DNA of 45,198 nt from Tieghemiomyces parasiticus. Its lineage: Eukaryota; Kickxellomycota; Dimargaritomycetes; Dimargaritales; Dimargaritaceae. Location of the stretch: positions 1 through 45,198 of the forward strand of contig JANBPT010000313.1 in assembly GCA_027575765.1 (NCBI GenBank), in the 5' to 3' direction. Positions 10,747 to 22,450 of this stretch are shown here, piece after piece. Below the pieces are notes generated by a model. It did not search any database. It worked only from the letters and a program-made list of their open reading frames with translations, and had not been told where the DNA came from. Position 1 is the first letter of the stretch. Each line of letters begins with the position of its first letter. The translations under genes and the position numbers were made by a program.

Positions 10747-11742
10747 CTAACGGACGCGGAGGGTCCGGCGTAGATAGAACCAGTAGTAGGCAAATCCGGT
10801 CACGGCCCCGCCCAGGTGACCGGCGGAATCGAAAATACTCTTAGGGTTGAGGAGGTTGAGCGCGTCGAACAGGAACAGGCCAAAGAGGGCGACCCGGCTC
10901 GACATGGGCAGAACGAAGAACACTATGACGCGGGAACGAGGATCAACCATCGACGACAGGGCCATGATGCCATAGATGGCCGCGGAGGCCCCGAGTGACC
11001 CACCGGGGCGGTACAGTTTCGATTTCTCAGCAACTTGGCGCATGCGCTTGTAGGCCAAGCTGGCAATGGAACCGGTCAGGGCGCTCAGCATGTAGATGCC
11101 ACAGAACTGGGTGATACCGATTAGGGAGGCGACGGGAACGGCGAAACTGTAGAGGGCAAACAGGTTCAGGAACATGTGGGGCATGTTGTTATGGCTGAAG
11201 GCACTCGTCAGAAGGGTCCAGTATCGCCCGGCTTCGTAGTTTTCGAGGGAAGTGATAAAATTGCGGTTCATATACTCCAGCAGGGCGGGCCGATTCTGGG
11301 ACCGGAAGAGGTCTTCAGCTACGCTCCAGGTCAAAAAAACCACACCGTTGATGCCCATGATGATGTAGATCAATATCTGAGCGGTAGACTGCGAGGTCTT
11401 GGGGGCCGTACTCCAGGTCGGAGGCGCCTTTGGGGCGGCACCTGAGTAACGAAGCTGCTTCCCATGCATGCTCTGCGGACGTTTGTAGAACCGCCGGGTC
11501 AATAGCTGCCAGCTGAAACGGGCGGGGGCGACCGCGGGTACGCTGGACTTCGTTTTTCCAGCAGTGGTCCGAGGGCAGAGCGTGCGGGACACGAGGCCCG
11601 TCCAGCGGGAGAATGGGCGCACCGCTCGACTCGGAAGGTGGGGAGCGGCAAGCAAAATCAGGGGTGGGGTCAGGCCACGGGTCCCCTGGCACGACAGGCG
11701 GCTAACCTGGTGCAGGAGCTGAGGAGCAGTGATGGACCGCAT
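10747..11742 (-). CDS. PCP1: Mitochondrial rhomboid serine protease (PARL/Pcp1 type)
   Basis: Intramembrane serine protease of the inner mitochondrial membrane. The family cleaves substrates such as the dynamin-like Mgm1 and cytochrome c peroxidase. It is a single exon of 331 residues, a normal length. Residues 1-100 are rich in Arg, Ser and Pro with almost no acidic residues, as in a mitochondrial targeting sequence. A lone membrane helix lies at about 122-140, followed by a rhomboid core of several helices, giving the 1+6 topology of PARL. The HNNMPHMFLN motif (184-193) supplies oxyanion-hole residues. GASAAIYG (251-258) carries the nucleophile Ser253, and AGHLGG (307-312) carries the catalytic His309. 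The dyad is intact. The ATG at 11742 opens the presequence. It diverges from the tRNase Z gene, which is probably also partly mitochondrial, so the 670 bp between them is a shared promoter region. Confidence 0.92.
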   Translation of the reverse strand: MRSITAPQLLHQVSRLSCQGTRGLTPPLILLAAPHLPSRAVRPFSRWTGLVSRTLCPRTTAGKTKSSVPAVAPARFSWQLLTRRFYKRPQSMHGKQLRYSGAAPKAPPTWSTAPKTSQSTAQILIYIIMGINGVVFLTWSVAEDLFRSQNRPALLEYMNRNFITSLENYEAGRYWTLLTSAFSHNNMPHMFLNLFALYSFAVPVASLIGITQFCGIYMLSALTGSIASLAYKRMRQVAEKSKLYRPGGSLGASAAIYGIMALSSMVDPRSRVIVFFVLPMSSRVALFGLFLFDALNLLNPKSIFDSAGHLGGAVTGFAYYWFYLRRTLRVR

Positions 11743-12261
11743 GGCGTCGGTGAGGTGAGTCGATCGGGGAAGGGCAAAGTGGGTGCCAAAGTCAATAAGT
11801 ATTAATAAAGTGCGGTGGTAGGACGGACCACGCTGAGAAGTAGGGATCTTGGTGTGTCTCCAGGACTGGCAGGTGATGGTGGGATATCAGCTGGTTATGA
11901 AGCCCTGGCGTCACAACGGGTCGGCGGAATAGGGATGGGCTGCGCAACCGATCCCTCGATCCCACCACCCATCCTCTTAGCAGGCTCTCACGTGAGGTAC
12001 ATTTCCAAGGTTCAAAAAAATGAAGGTCGCTTGCAAAATTGCATGGCACGACACGTTACGCTGAAAGTTATCGCCAAAACCTGGTATTGCCTTGCTCGCA
12101 TAGTTTTACAAGGAACCGGAAGCTGCATGCGAACAGCAACCCCCTCCCCTCCTACACACTGCAACGTACCTTTTCCGATCGCATCGATCCCCCCCCTACT
12201 GGACCCCTTCCATTCGTCCTTTACTTCGTACCGAGTTCGCTCGCTGGCGAACATCGTCTGA
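11743..12261. promoter_or_regulatory. Divergent promoter region, rhomboid / tRNase Z
   Basis: About 520 bp between the two outward-facing genes. It contains a CACGTG box at 11989-11994 (TCACGTGAGG), 247 bp from the rhomboid start and 421 bp from the tRNase Z ATG. Pyrimidine-rich stretches precede the tRNase Z gene. The shared regulation is inferred. Confidence 0.45.
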
Positions 12262-12414
12262 CCCAGCACGCTGTTACGCTTACGTTTGTCCCTCGGGCCG
12301 CTCATCCCGGAGCTCAACACACGCGTCCCGCTCCTGCGACCCCGGCTACGCGCCGCCATTTCACACACCCTCCGGGGCTACCCACGCTTCTTCTCGGCCA
12401 GCACCCCCCGCACC

Positions 12415-14823
12415 ATGCAGTGGTCCCTGACGGTGGTGACCACCCCCGGCCCGGAAACGGCCCAGACCTCGGTCATCGTCCATCTGCCCAAGGAGCGGAT
12501 CCTCTTCAACTGCCCCGAAGGGTTCCAACGCGTAGGTGCCGAGCAAAAGCAACGCATCTTCAAGTTCAGTCACGTCTTCTTCACCCAGGTCAACTGGGCG
12601 GCTCTAGGCGGCCTCTTTGGGTTCGTGCTCACCCTGGGCGACGCCAGTACACAGGGCCTGCGACTGATTGGCGGCCCCAATCTGACCCACACCCTGGCAG
12701 CGGCCCGGTCCTTCATCATGCGGCCAGGATTCCCCGTCAACGTGCTCGAGTGGCCCCACCCACCAGTGCAACCCGAGCCCTACCGCACCGAGGAACTCAC
12801 TATCGTCCCCGTGCTTAGCTTCCCTGAGGGGTACGCTGCAGATGATGGCGCGGTCGAAACCGAGGGTGAATCCACCCCCAAGCGCCCGCGTTTAAGCCCG
12901 TCCACTGCTCCGGCCGCGGAAATCGACCCCACTCTCACCACGTTGATAAATCACATGTTCCGGCCCCGCGACGCCGGCTCGTTGCCCCTGCGGTGCCTAC
13001 CTCGGCCTCCGCCCACCCAACCCCGTCCGGCTGCTGTGAGCTATATCGGCACAGGCCCCGACGTTCCGGGCAAATTTGACGTCAAGGCCTGCGAGGCGCT
13101 TAAGATTCCCAAAGGCCCCTGGCGTGGTAAATTGGTAAAGGGCCAGGACGTCGAGCTACCCGACGGCCGGACCATCCAGTCCTCCCAGGTCGTCAGTGCC
13201 TCCCGCCCGGGGTCCACGTTTGTGATTTGCGACTGCCCCAGTCCGGCCTACCTAGCCAGTCTGACCAGGTCGTCGGCCTGGCTGCCCTACTACACTGAAG
13301 GAGGCGATCGTACCGTCAGTTGTTTCATCCATATAGCCGGTCCTGGGGTCCTTCAGGACCCGCAGTACCAGGCCTGGCTCCAGCGGTTCGGCCCCGATAC
13401 CGAACACCTCTTCTCCGGCGTGGATGTCAACGACGACGCCATCGTGTTCGCCAGTAGTGCCCAGGAACAACACGTCCTCCGGGAACTAGACGGCACCGTT
13501 TTCAACGGGCCCTACCAGACGCCTGCGGAGGACACAGCCGTATGGAACGGTTTGCTACCCCACCTGCCGGCCCGCAGTCATCTGCTCCGCCCGCGCACCG
13601 GGTTCCAGTTCGAGCCGAAGCAGGCTTATCAGCCCGAGGATCAAGTCCAGCGCTACGATCCCGCTCGCGTGGCCGACGACGCCGACATGGCCACCCTTTT
13701 GGCTCCGTTCCGCGCCGCAGTGCAGGAATTCCGGGCACACTCCACGTCAAAGTCACTTTCGCCGCCCTCTCCCGACGCAGCCGACGCTGCGAACTCGGAT
13801 GCCCCCTCAGATGCCTTCTCCAATCTAGTTGTCTCCCCGCTTGGTACGGGCTCTTCCATGCCGTCCAAATACCGCAACGTCACGGCTAACCTGCTCACCA
13901 TCCCTAGCCGCGGGCACGTGCTATTGGACGCGGGCGAGAACACAATCGGCCAGCTCTACCGGTTACTGGGCGCTAGCCCCACGTTTAACCGGGCCTTCAA
14001 CACTTCCTTTGACCAGTTCTTTGTCGACCTCCATCTTGTTTTTATCTCCCACATGCACGCCGATCACCACCTCGGACTGGCCAGCATCCTGGCCCGCTGG
14101 AACCAGGTCACCCGCGAGGGTAACCACCCGCGTAACCTGACGATCGTAGGCCCCCAACCTTTACTGACCTGGCTGGCGGAGTACGACGAAGTTGAACCGC
14201 TGGGGATCGGCACCGACACCCATCTCGTCAACTGTGAATGGCTCGGCGCCCGCGGGGCCATGGCCCCGGCTCCGCCTGCAGATACGTTCGCCCCGCTCCA
14301 GGCTGCACTGGGTATCACCCGGTTACAGACTTGCCGCGCCATTCACTGTCCGTACGCCTACTGCGTGACCTTGGTCCACGAGCGCGGCTGGAAGGTAGCC
14401 TACTCGGGCGACACTCGGCCCAACCCGGATTTCATCCGACTCGGCCAGGGTGCTGACTTGCTTATCCATGAATCCACCCTCGAGGACGCCATGCTGGAGG
14501 AAGCTATCGCCAAGAAGCACTGCACCACGTCCGAGTCTCTCCAGGTCGCCAAGGAGATGAAGGCCCGGTACACCCTACTGAGCCATTTTTCGCAGCGTTA
14601 CCCGCGCGCCCCAGTCTTTTTTAATTTGGACGCGGCGTCCGTGGCCCGACGTGGAGATACGCGTGGGCTGAGTCTGGACACGCCCGGTGTGGGCGTAGCG
14701 TTCGATTTGATGAGCATCCGGATGCGTGAGTTTGAGAGGCTAGCCACTTACCTACCCGTCCTCAAGGCGCTGCACCCTAACCTGGACTCGGATGTACCTG
14801 CCGATGTGATCATCGGGGCCTAG
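12415..14823 (+). CDS. TRZ1: Long-form tRNase Z (tRNA 3'-processing endonuclease)
   Basis: Zinc endonuclease that removes the 3' trailer of precursor tRNAs, in nucleus and mitochondria in other eukaryotes. From the ATG at 12415 it is 802 residues, the size of the long (ELAC2/Trz1) form made of two metallo-beta-lactamase halves. The N-terminal half keeps the fold (LFNCPEGFQR, HVFFTQVNW) but lacks the metal site. The C-terminal half carries HMHADHH, with His546, His548, Asp550 and His551. Further on are YSGDTRPNPDF (metal-ligand Asp) and LLSHFSQRYPR (late His motif). No intron is evident. The frame stays open upstream to 12262 without an ATG and encodes an Arg-rich, acid-poor leader ending YPRFFSAS, like a mitochondrial presequence. 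A near-cognate start (ACG 12268 or CTG 12271) or an unseen upstream exon may therefore make a mitochondrial isoform. Confidence 0.92.
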   Translation: MQWSLTVVTTPGPETAQTSVIVHLPKERILFNCPEGFQRVGAEQKQRIFKFSHVFFTQVNWAALGGLFGFVLTLGDASTQGLRLIGGPNLTHTLAAARSFIMRPGFPVNVLEWPHPPVQPEPYRTEELTIVPVLSFPEGYAADDGAVETEGESTPKRPRLSPSTAPAAEIDPTLTTLINHMFRPRDAGSLPLRCLPRPPPTQPRPAAVSYIGTGPDVPGKFDVKACEALKIPKGPWRGKLVKGQDVELPDGRTIQSSQVVSASRPGSTFVICDCPSPAYLASLTRSSAWLPYYTEGGDRTVSCFIHIAGPGVLQDPQYQAWLQRFGPDTEHLFSGVDVNDDAIVFASSAQEQHVLRELDGTVFNGPYQTPAEDTAVWNGLLPHLPARSHLLRPRTGFQFEPKQAYQPEDQVQRYDPARVADDADMATLLAPFRAAVQEFRAHSTSKSLSPPSPDAADAANSDAPSDAFSNLVVSPLGTGSSMPSKYRNVTANLLTIPSRGHVLLDAGENTIGQLYRLLGASPTFNRAFNTSFDQFFVDLHLVFISHMHADHHLGLASILARWNQVTREGNHPRNLTIVGPQPLLTWLAEYDEVEPLGIGTDTHLVNCEWLGARGAMAPAPPADTFAPLQAALGITRLQTCRAIHCPYAYCVTLVHERGWKVAYSGDTRPNPDFIRLGQGADLLIHESTLEDAMLEEAIAKKHCTTSESLQVAKEMKARYTLLSHFSQRYPRAPVFFNLDAASVARRGDTRGLSLDTPGVGVAFDLMSIRMREFERLATYLPVLKALHPNLDSDVPADVIIGA

Positions 14824-17512
14824 GTGGTGTTAAGTTGGTAGGGGTATGGTGACTACAGGCCCACCGCCGTGTACAATCGCCTAGACTGGAGGCGGGCCGC
14901 ATTAAGTGGAAAACGAATAAAACCACTTGAAATAAATACGCACAGGGTTGCCCCCCCCCGCAAAGCTGAATTTGACAGCCACAGCAGTTCCAATAGTGGA
15001 TATTTAAGCTAGTGACTGGGCTGACACCTCCCCCTCCCCTTTGGAAGGACGTGTCACTTACATCCATGGAGCGACAAAATTCGGGAGGTGGGTGCGTATC
15101 TAGACGAGCCAGCTGTCAAGTACGGTGTATGGTTTGCAACAGTAACGGATGTATGCTTTCTCTCCTCGCAGTCTACCGATTAATCGCGCACATGATTTTA
15201 TCTAGACTGTGGTGCTTATAAACCCACTAATCCTACGAACATGATTAACGACTACTCTAACACCAATGCAGCCACGCCACCGGATGCCTCGAGTACACAG
15301 GCATCGTCATGCAATCAGCCTCCTCAACTGCACGAACTTTCATGCCGCCGCCAGAGGCCACACACAAACCGACGGCCAACAACTTCACAAGATAGCTATT
15401 GTGGTGTTTTGCGTAAGGTTTTTAATAAGCTAGTGCCTGAGGCGGAAATCTAACGAAGACAAGTAAAAGTGCGGGCAGCGAGATACGGTCAAACGAAACG
15501 AGATGTGTGCAGAAGTAAGAAAAAAAAGGGAAACGCCCAAAGAGCGAAGGGAAGTCGACACCCAAAACCTTATACCTAACCGGTGGTTCTGCTAGCGCGC
15601 CGGTTGTAGCACTAGGCTGGTTCATGAGCCTAGTCGGGTGATTTCTTTAAGGCGGCTGTCTACCGTTGGTTTCGCCGCTGCTGCGCGGCTCACATTCAGC
15701 CGGAGTGTGGGTGACTCACTCGGGGGGCCGGGCCATACGCCACACTATATCAACACCGGCCCCCCTCCGTACTCACGATCCCTTTTTACTTTAGTACCCT
15801 CATGTACTTCAGAGGTTAGCAGCACCCTACTACTTTATCCTTGCCTTTCTCCCTTATTACCTTTCAACTGACACATCTTTGCTTCAACTAGTGTTATCGT
15901 CTATTACTTGACCTCTTGGTCATACACCTCTGCCATAGCCTAAAACCCCGTCTCCTGATCCATATCCCAAGTGAGGCCAGCCGGCTGCCTTTTCCGTCCC
16001 AGATAGTGCCACCCAGCCTTGATGTCAACGCATTCTAGTAGCTAATTGATGGAGGGTCTATCTTCCTATTTTGACCAAAAGTGGCGAGTGGGCCAAAGGT
16101 TCAAGGTAGAGGCAGTATTCGACATTACATAGAATAGGGACTTTTATTAGCTGTGAAGACAACGGGCCGCAGAGGAGGTCCACCACTTAACCCTTAAATA
16201 TAGGATGCACACAATAACGTGGTGTTGGTCCCCAACCTGGGAGGAAGGTTTGTCTGGCGGCGTCGGAGGATTGGCGTGCTTGGCTGGGCCTTCCGCCGTT
16301 GGTTAGAAATCCCAAAGTGTTTTCCGCCAGCGCCAAGCCACTTCAAGGCCCTCCATCCGGTGACACTATCCCTACGGTGGCCCCGCCCTTCCATTACTTT
16401 CATTACCCAAACCGGTTGCCGCCTTATATTCTTTTAGAGCCTTGCCTTTCTCTATTCCTGATCTGGCAGCTACCTAGCCGTTCCTTCATTTCCTGCTGAC
16501 GCCTGGCCTAGCCTCGGCCTGTCGTCCTGGATCCCCTAGTCCAGGCTAAATAGTCACTACCAATGATGCCGGCCATTAGTATTCAAGTATAAAAGACCTA
16601 ATGGCCGCTATTCAATAGAACGGCGGCTATCACTCAGTCCACAATCCACGCCCCAATTAAAAGCTAAACGCTTGTTCATTATATTAACCAAGTTCATGCT
16701 TACTACGGTAGTTAAGAATAAAATATGTGGGGAGGATGGGGGCAACATAGAATTGTGGTGGAATTGCTATGAATACTAAGCAGTACATGGGTGTAGGCGG
16801 CAGATGGAGGGCAATCCTAAGAGGGTTGGGAACTCTAGGGTAGATATAATCTAGGTTCTCGGTTGCGAGTTGTGTAGCATGAGTGGTATAGGACCTCTTA
16901 ATGGACTATGTTACACCCACATAGAATAACCATGCAAAACGAGGGGAAGAGAGTGAAATAGAAGCCATAGGTGGTAGTGGAAGACATGATCATCAGCTGC
17001 TAGCTTAGTTCACCGGATGGATTTATAATGACACCACAGTGAAGTCCCCCGAGGCCTTGCAATGGACAGGACTGAACGCTCTTAGGTGCTTGCGCAGGAC
17101 ACTTAGCAAAGTGGTGGTGGTGGGTGGTGGGTAGTTTACTCACTTTGGCTGTCATTGGGCTCGTGGCTGCTGATGTATATAAGTTTGATGAGAGCTCACA
17201 CTTCGCACCAGACGTCTGTAGATTATTATGCATTTTCGTATGTCGGAGTTGCACACAATAGAACCATCTCTACGAGGTCCGGTCCTCATTCCAGAGAGAA
17301 TCTCGCCAAAGTGTATTCTGGACCTATCATTCCCAAGTTTTATCTATTGGGTCGGACGCCGAGGTCCTCAGGCTCATTTACAAGGATGTTTATAGAATTC
17401 CTACCCCTCACTTTCAACTAAACTACCACCAATAGGTAGTTGCCTGCCGTTGAAAACAATCGTAATCCCCACCTATCACCAATTCTATTAGAATAGGCCA
17501 ATCAGGTGATGT
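14824..17512. other. Gene-poor spacer
   Basis: I see no supportable gene here. A C-run lies at about 14950. A 70-codon Asn/Ser/Thr/Pro-rich frame opens at 15241 just after a TATAAA string, but it has no recognisable features. A 10-bp inverted repeat lies at 16570-16607. Confidence 0.5.
16570..16607. repeat. Inverted repeat, 10-bp arms
   Basis: CGGCCATTAG (16570-16579) and CTAATGGCCG (16598-16607) are perfect reverse complements separated by an 18-nt AT-rich loop. No T-run follows on either side. The function is unknown. Confidence 0.6.
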
Positions 17513-17896
17513 TTATTGATTGATTGCTCGATGGTCAAAAGTGGCCGGGACCAGCTGGGCATGTATTGTTGTTTGGGAGAAGGGAACGTTCCATTGCACC
17601 CACAGGGTTTCATGAAGCTCGCTATAGAAACCACAACGGTCAACCGGACGCTCTATCCGTGACTGATGGTGAAACCAAGTACTCGCGGTTCTGACCTCTG
17701 CCCAAACGGCCATAGACAATTAATGTACAACTCCAGGGGGGTCAGGGATAATCTTACCACGACTGTCGCGGGAGGCTACCCTTCTCCTGTGAAGAGTAAT
17801 GGGGGTGGCAGTCGTGGACTCGGCACTCGCTACCGTGACCATAATACTGGCAAACGCCAGGATAGTAAGCGTGACAAGGGCGCGGGTGGGATACAT
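17513..17896 (-). CDS. Small secreted protein, two exons (effector-like candidate)
   Basis: Unrecognised protein of 107 residues. Exon 1 is 17896-17758 and exon 2 is 17697-17513. The 60-nt intron has GTAAGA and GGGCAG ends, and the phase-1 join is in frame. Residues 1-25 form a clear signal peptide: Arg5, then a hydrophobic core (LVTLTILAFASIMV), ending in an ASA cleavage site before ESTT. A triple Arg at 37-39 could be a Kex2-like site. The mature part has one cysteine and no domain I recognise. Support comes from several independent signs: a TATA box 146 bp upstream on the same strand, a pyrimidine-rich leader, an ATG in the context TCACCATG, a fungal-size intron, and an AATAAA overlapping the TAA stop. 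It could be a secreted effector or a wall or hypha-surface peptide. The splice join is by eye only. Confidence 0.55.
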
Positions 17897-18041
17897 GGTG
17901 AGGAGGCGTATAGAGGGATGTTTTCTTGCAATGTCAAGGGAGAGAAGGTGATCCAAGTGATGGACGGGTGCAGTGAGATGGGAAGGGAAGAGACTTGGTG
18001 GCGATGGTAATTTGAGGGCTGCAATGGGGCCTTCTTGGCCC

Positions 18042-18049
18042 TATATATA
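18042..18049 (-). promoter_or_regulatory. TATA box of the small secreted protein gene
   Basis: On the minus strand the string reads GTATATATAGGGCC, 146 bp before the ATG at 17896. It is followed by a C/T-rich leader, which fits a strong, regulated fungal promoter. Confidence 0.5.
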
Positions 18050-21000
18050 CTGTTGCCCTGGTTGAGTGGCCGTAATCCGAGCCAGCGGTGGGGTATAGGT
18101 AGCAATGGGGAGAGGCTTTTCCTTGGAGCGGAACTGGGCTGTCGAGTGGCCTCACTGCAGGGAAGGGGCGCAGCTGTAGATCTTGAAAAGGAGGCGACGT
18201 CAGATGTGCTAATGATGAACGATTTAATATAAGAATCAATGGAAATGGATCGACGGATATCATATTGGACGGTTTGACAATGAGTCGGTTGGATATTGAT
18301 TGGATTTCTTCAACGGCTCAGCTCAATGTGTAAATTGGGATTGTCCTTTTGGGTTCCTTTGAGTAGCGCGCATTTAAGGCCCAGAGAAAATGTCATATGT
18401 GCAAATTAAATATCCTGGACGCGCACCAGTGAGGATAACTTGGGTTCTAATATGCATTCCCCACCGTCCGCTTTCCCTTCTTCCTCCTCATGGCTTAGTG
18501 CACATCCATCTCTCCGCCACGCCCAGCCCTGCCTTATTACGCTAGGTCATCGGCTCTGCCTGCATCTGGTCAGTATAATCCAACTCCCGACCGATCAGTT
18601 ATGCACTGCTGTTATCTCGATTGTTGTTTTTCTACTGGACCATCGGTCAGTTGATCAATTTCAATAACCTTTTGATCCTGGTCTCCCACGGCATCCCTAG
18701 TAGGCTCACTGCCGTTTGATCTTTAACCTCGCCTCCCGCAACGCCACTAGTTAATGGAATAACTCCTGCTCAACTGTGCGCCAACTTATAGTTTCTGATC
18801 GAATGCTACCTTGAACTATAATCTTTATTATCGCTGTTAGGCTGTTAGCCCGCTCAAGACCTGTGGCTGTCTATACTACCTGAAGTTGGCAGCTGCATGC
18901 CCCATATGTAAGAACCTTTCCCTGGTCGATGAATAAGTATTGGAAAATTTTCATACTTTGTAATTTCACTCAGCACTCAGGTGCCATCACTAACTCCAAA
19001 CCCGCATGGGCCTCTAAAAGCGTCTATCCTCGACTTTTCTCTTGCTTGGACGTGCCACTCCAATTATCAAAACCTCATTGTAATCCCTAAATCCGGCAAC
19101 TATGACCTCAACAACTGTTAAATTTCAACCACAGCAACAGCACATACATTAACTGGAGGTGTCGGCTGTTGTAGGAAAAGCTATCTAGAGTGGGCTAAAG
19201 GCCAATATCCAACGAAACAGCAAGCGAACTGGAATATTTACTAAAATGGGACGCGTTAGGCAGGAGGTTGGCGAATGTGTGATAGGTGTCGTTTATTGAG
19301 TAGCGACCTCGGAGGGTCATTTAAACTTGACGAATGTCCTGCATCCTGCGGAATGGCCACCTCTTTGGCTAAGAGCGAACCCAAAGGACGTCAATGTGAA
19401 GTGGGGCCGGTACCTAGTAAAAGAATAAAAGACGGTTATTTGGCTACCAGATAAATAAAAAAAAGATTATTGATGGAAGCTAAGCACTATCAGGATAGAG
19501 GCGATGGCGCCTGTAGGAGAGGGACGACGTCCAACAGATTAGGACAGTTGGCGCCGCTGGGAAAGGATAATGAGTATACGGAATAACGGAAGATTGGTAG
19601 AGAAAAGGGTGGAGATGCCACAGCTGATCGAATCTGTAGTTTTGGGCACCACACTGTCGTTCGTCTTTTTCGTCCTCCCTTCTGTCGCTGCCTCTGGAGG
19701 TCCTCCTTCGAACCATTTCAGTATGGTTACCAATAATGTACCCTCATACTCTCTTGCTAGGCCCCCCTCTCCTAATCCAACTATTTCATCTCGCTACCAT
19801 TTAGTTGCTCTCAATCCGCCGTTTACGGATCACAGTCCACGCTCCATTTCTAAGAACAACTTGTAGCATGGATGCAATAAAAATTATTGTAAGGGCGTTG
19901 GTAGGGGGGTAAATAGATAGATGATAGCACCATCCAATGCCCTGCGTGACCTAATCATTGTATTCATTTATAAGGTTCCCGGGTCATCAAAATGTGGGCA
20001 CACTTTGCCTGAAACTGCCTCGTAGACGTGATTGGCCGGCTGGTTCACAGGATGGGCGGATACCCTCCCTCGCCTCCCCATAATTCCCGCTACACCTGAA
20101 GACGAAAACGCCGGGTGATTTGGTCCCATTGCCATCGGATTAACCTATACCCGGCAGCTCATCCAGCCACAGGGGGGAGGGGCTCACCGAATAATTTCTA
20201 CGGCGCATAAAATTGGCAGCCCACTCCTACTTGGTGACCATACTCTCTACGACTCTTTTCGCTGGTGACTTTAACCACGCTTTAAGTCAATGCTGCTGTA
20301 CCGTGGGTTCTTTCAAAACCCGCCAAGATCGACAAACCACAGGTGTTCGGACGCGATTGTCCTGATTAGGGATCCTAAAAACCACAACTCCTTACTAATC
20401 GGTGTTGGTGAGCAAAGGGGGGCGCGTTAGTCGCTCCCCTTATCCTTATTCGAGCTTCTAATAACGTTTCGTTATAACAGTGCCCTTCTACTGATCAATT
20501 TCACACCATTCTGCACCCTTCTTTCTTTTATCCGTGGGTTCACAGCTTTGGGAGAGAGTGTACTTCATTTCCCCTTTCAGTCACTCGATTTTCATATGGT
20601 CTAACGTACTCTGCAGATTCATGCACTAGGCGGCTTTAGTCCCAGCGAATTTCATTTACACGGTTGACCTGGTAGTCCCATGTCGCTAGAATTGCCAGTT
20701 TCAGGGGTGTTGTCTGTCATCTGACCGAGTTCCGAGTTCGCGTACTGAGCGACGATAATACTAAATTAATTCCCGTAGAGATAATCGCTACATTAGGGAA
20801 TCGGTCCGGACCATCAAGCTGCAGGTCGGGCCCGAAATAGTGAATTGTCTCCTGCTGGTGGCATTGACCCCTTTTCGCCTTACTGGACCGTCTTCAGTTT
20901 CTCCGCACTTGGGGGGCTGTCAGTACATGTGGCATCTGCACACACTAGACTTCGGTAAGGGCCGCAAGAGACACTACTCCTATTGTATACTAAGCCGGAG

Positions 21001-22450
21001 AATCTCGGTCCTCGGGCGGTACCAGCAGAGTTGGCGAATTGTGGTATCTACACGGCAGGTGAACTATCCCAGTGGGTAATCATCATCGCTTAGTAACACC
21101 AGCCCCTACGTCGACGATCCGTTTGGAATAGGTTTTTCAGCAGAGTCTAGTCTGGGTTGTGTCGTGGATAGCATAGACCAGCTTGACGTCAATTAGTTGA
21201 TACGCTCATTAATTGCATCAGGCAGGGCGGATCGAGAGAGGTGACCGCGAAGAAGACGATGGAAAAGACGGGCTGCTATGTAAGAGACATCACTATCCAA
21301 TTAACTGAATCCCTTAATCGTCAATCAAGCGCCCGCCTTACATTAACCGATGATGGATTATTTATTGTGTAAACTCGAATTTCTTGCCAGGCGGCCCCTT
21401 GGCCTACATGAACCGTTGTTGATCACATTATGCCAGCTGATTGGAACACTCAACCGACTCTAGCTGCTATAATCCTACCCCGGATTTATCCCATCATACG
21501 CTGGGTCATCGGCCAATGTGGGAAAGGGAAAAAGGTTTTTACTGTCGCCTTGAAACTCAGTAGAGTGGTCCCACTTATTGAGTAAGTTGATGGCAGTATG
21601 TCAGGTTTGTCAGAGCTAAATATCGACAGCGCTGTGTGTCTGTGCTTGCGCACTCTAGGCCCTCCAGTGTGCCTCCCAAGGCTGACTAAAGACTTCTAGC
21701 GGACGGAAACTCCAGCGGAGCCGTCCAACCTACCACCAGGTTGTACACCCCCCCCCCCACACACACACACGAACCTACACTAACTACCGCCTGCCAAGCA
21801 CAACGTCGCTAGATTTATAAATCGCATGATTGGATGAGAAGACCACTAATTCCCATCCAATTAATCGCAAGGATGGTGACGTTCTCTTCGGCGACAAGTC
21901 TTCCTCGAATCGAGATTTTCACGGCTTGGCTCAGTAGGAGCCCAGCCACGCAGGTTAGGTCCCCTCCAACCAATAACAGTATTACATGATATCGGGCAGT
22001 GGTTATCGCCGAAGGATCTTAGTAATCAGGTAACCACAGCAACCGGCGACTCAAAAGTGTCTAGGGACAGAGAGGAGCCGCCAGAGTTTACAGCGGGGTG
22101 GTCATATTGTCCGAGTTGGCACGCCTCTACTTGAACGCAGCGGGCTAATCGATGGCCGAAGAAATTGGTCAATAGAACGCTGCGAACTAACCCTTACGTA
22201 TACCCCAGTTAACTATCTTACCCATCGGATGCGCCCTCGCACGCTGAAGTCGGCAATTGGCCGTGCGGCGTCCACACCCCCTGGTCTCCTTATTCCTTAC
22301 TCCTCGTTATGCGCTGTTATAGGTGTGAGTGTATCTCTTTTTTGTTGGTCGGCCGGAATAGCATACCTATCAGTTTACTCCCTTTCTCTAAATGCACAGG
22401 GTGGGAGATTAAGGTTTAGTCGCCAAAGGCCCCATTGTCCATTGCAATGC
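18050..22450. other. Long gene-poor region
   Basis: About 4.4 kb in which I can support no gene. A frame at 19615-19866 (+) begins with a signal-peptide-like stretch (VLGTTLSFVFFVLPSVAAS), but it has no visible promoter and its codon use is unremarkable. A mononucleotide C-run followed by CA repeats lies at about 21747-21771. Composition is near balanced. Confidence 0.45.
21747..21771. repeat. C-run plus CA microsatellite
   Basis: A run of C followed directly by repeated CA dinucleotides. It is a simple-sequence tract with no other content. Confidence 0.85.

Noticed and set aside
12039..12818. 259-codon plus-strand frame over the tRNase Z 5' end
   Set aside because: Out of frame with tRNase Z. 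His/Pro/Arg-rich shadow.
19615..19866. Plus-strand frame with a signal-peptide-like start
   Set aside because: The hydrophobic run comes from a T/C-rich tract. No TATA box, intron or 3' signal supports it, unlike the gene at 17513-17896.
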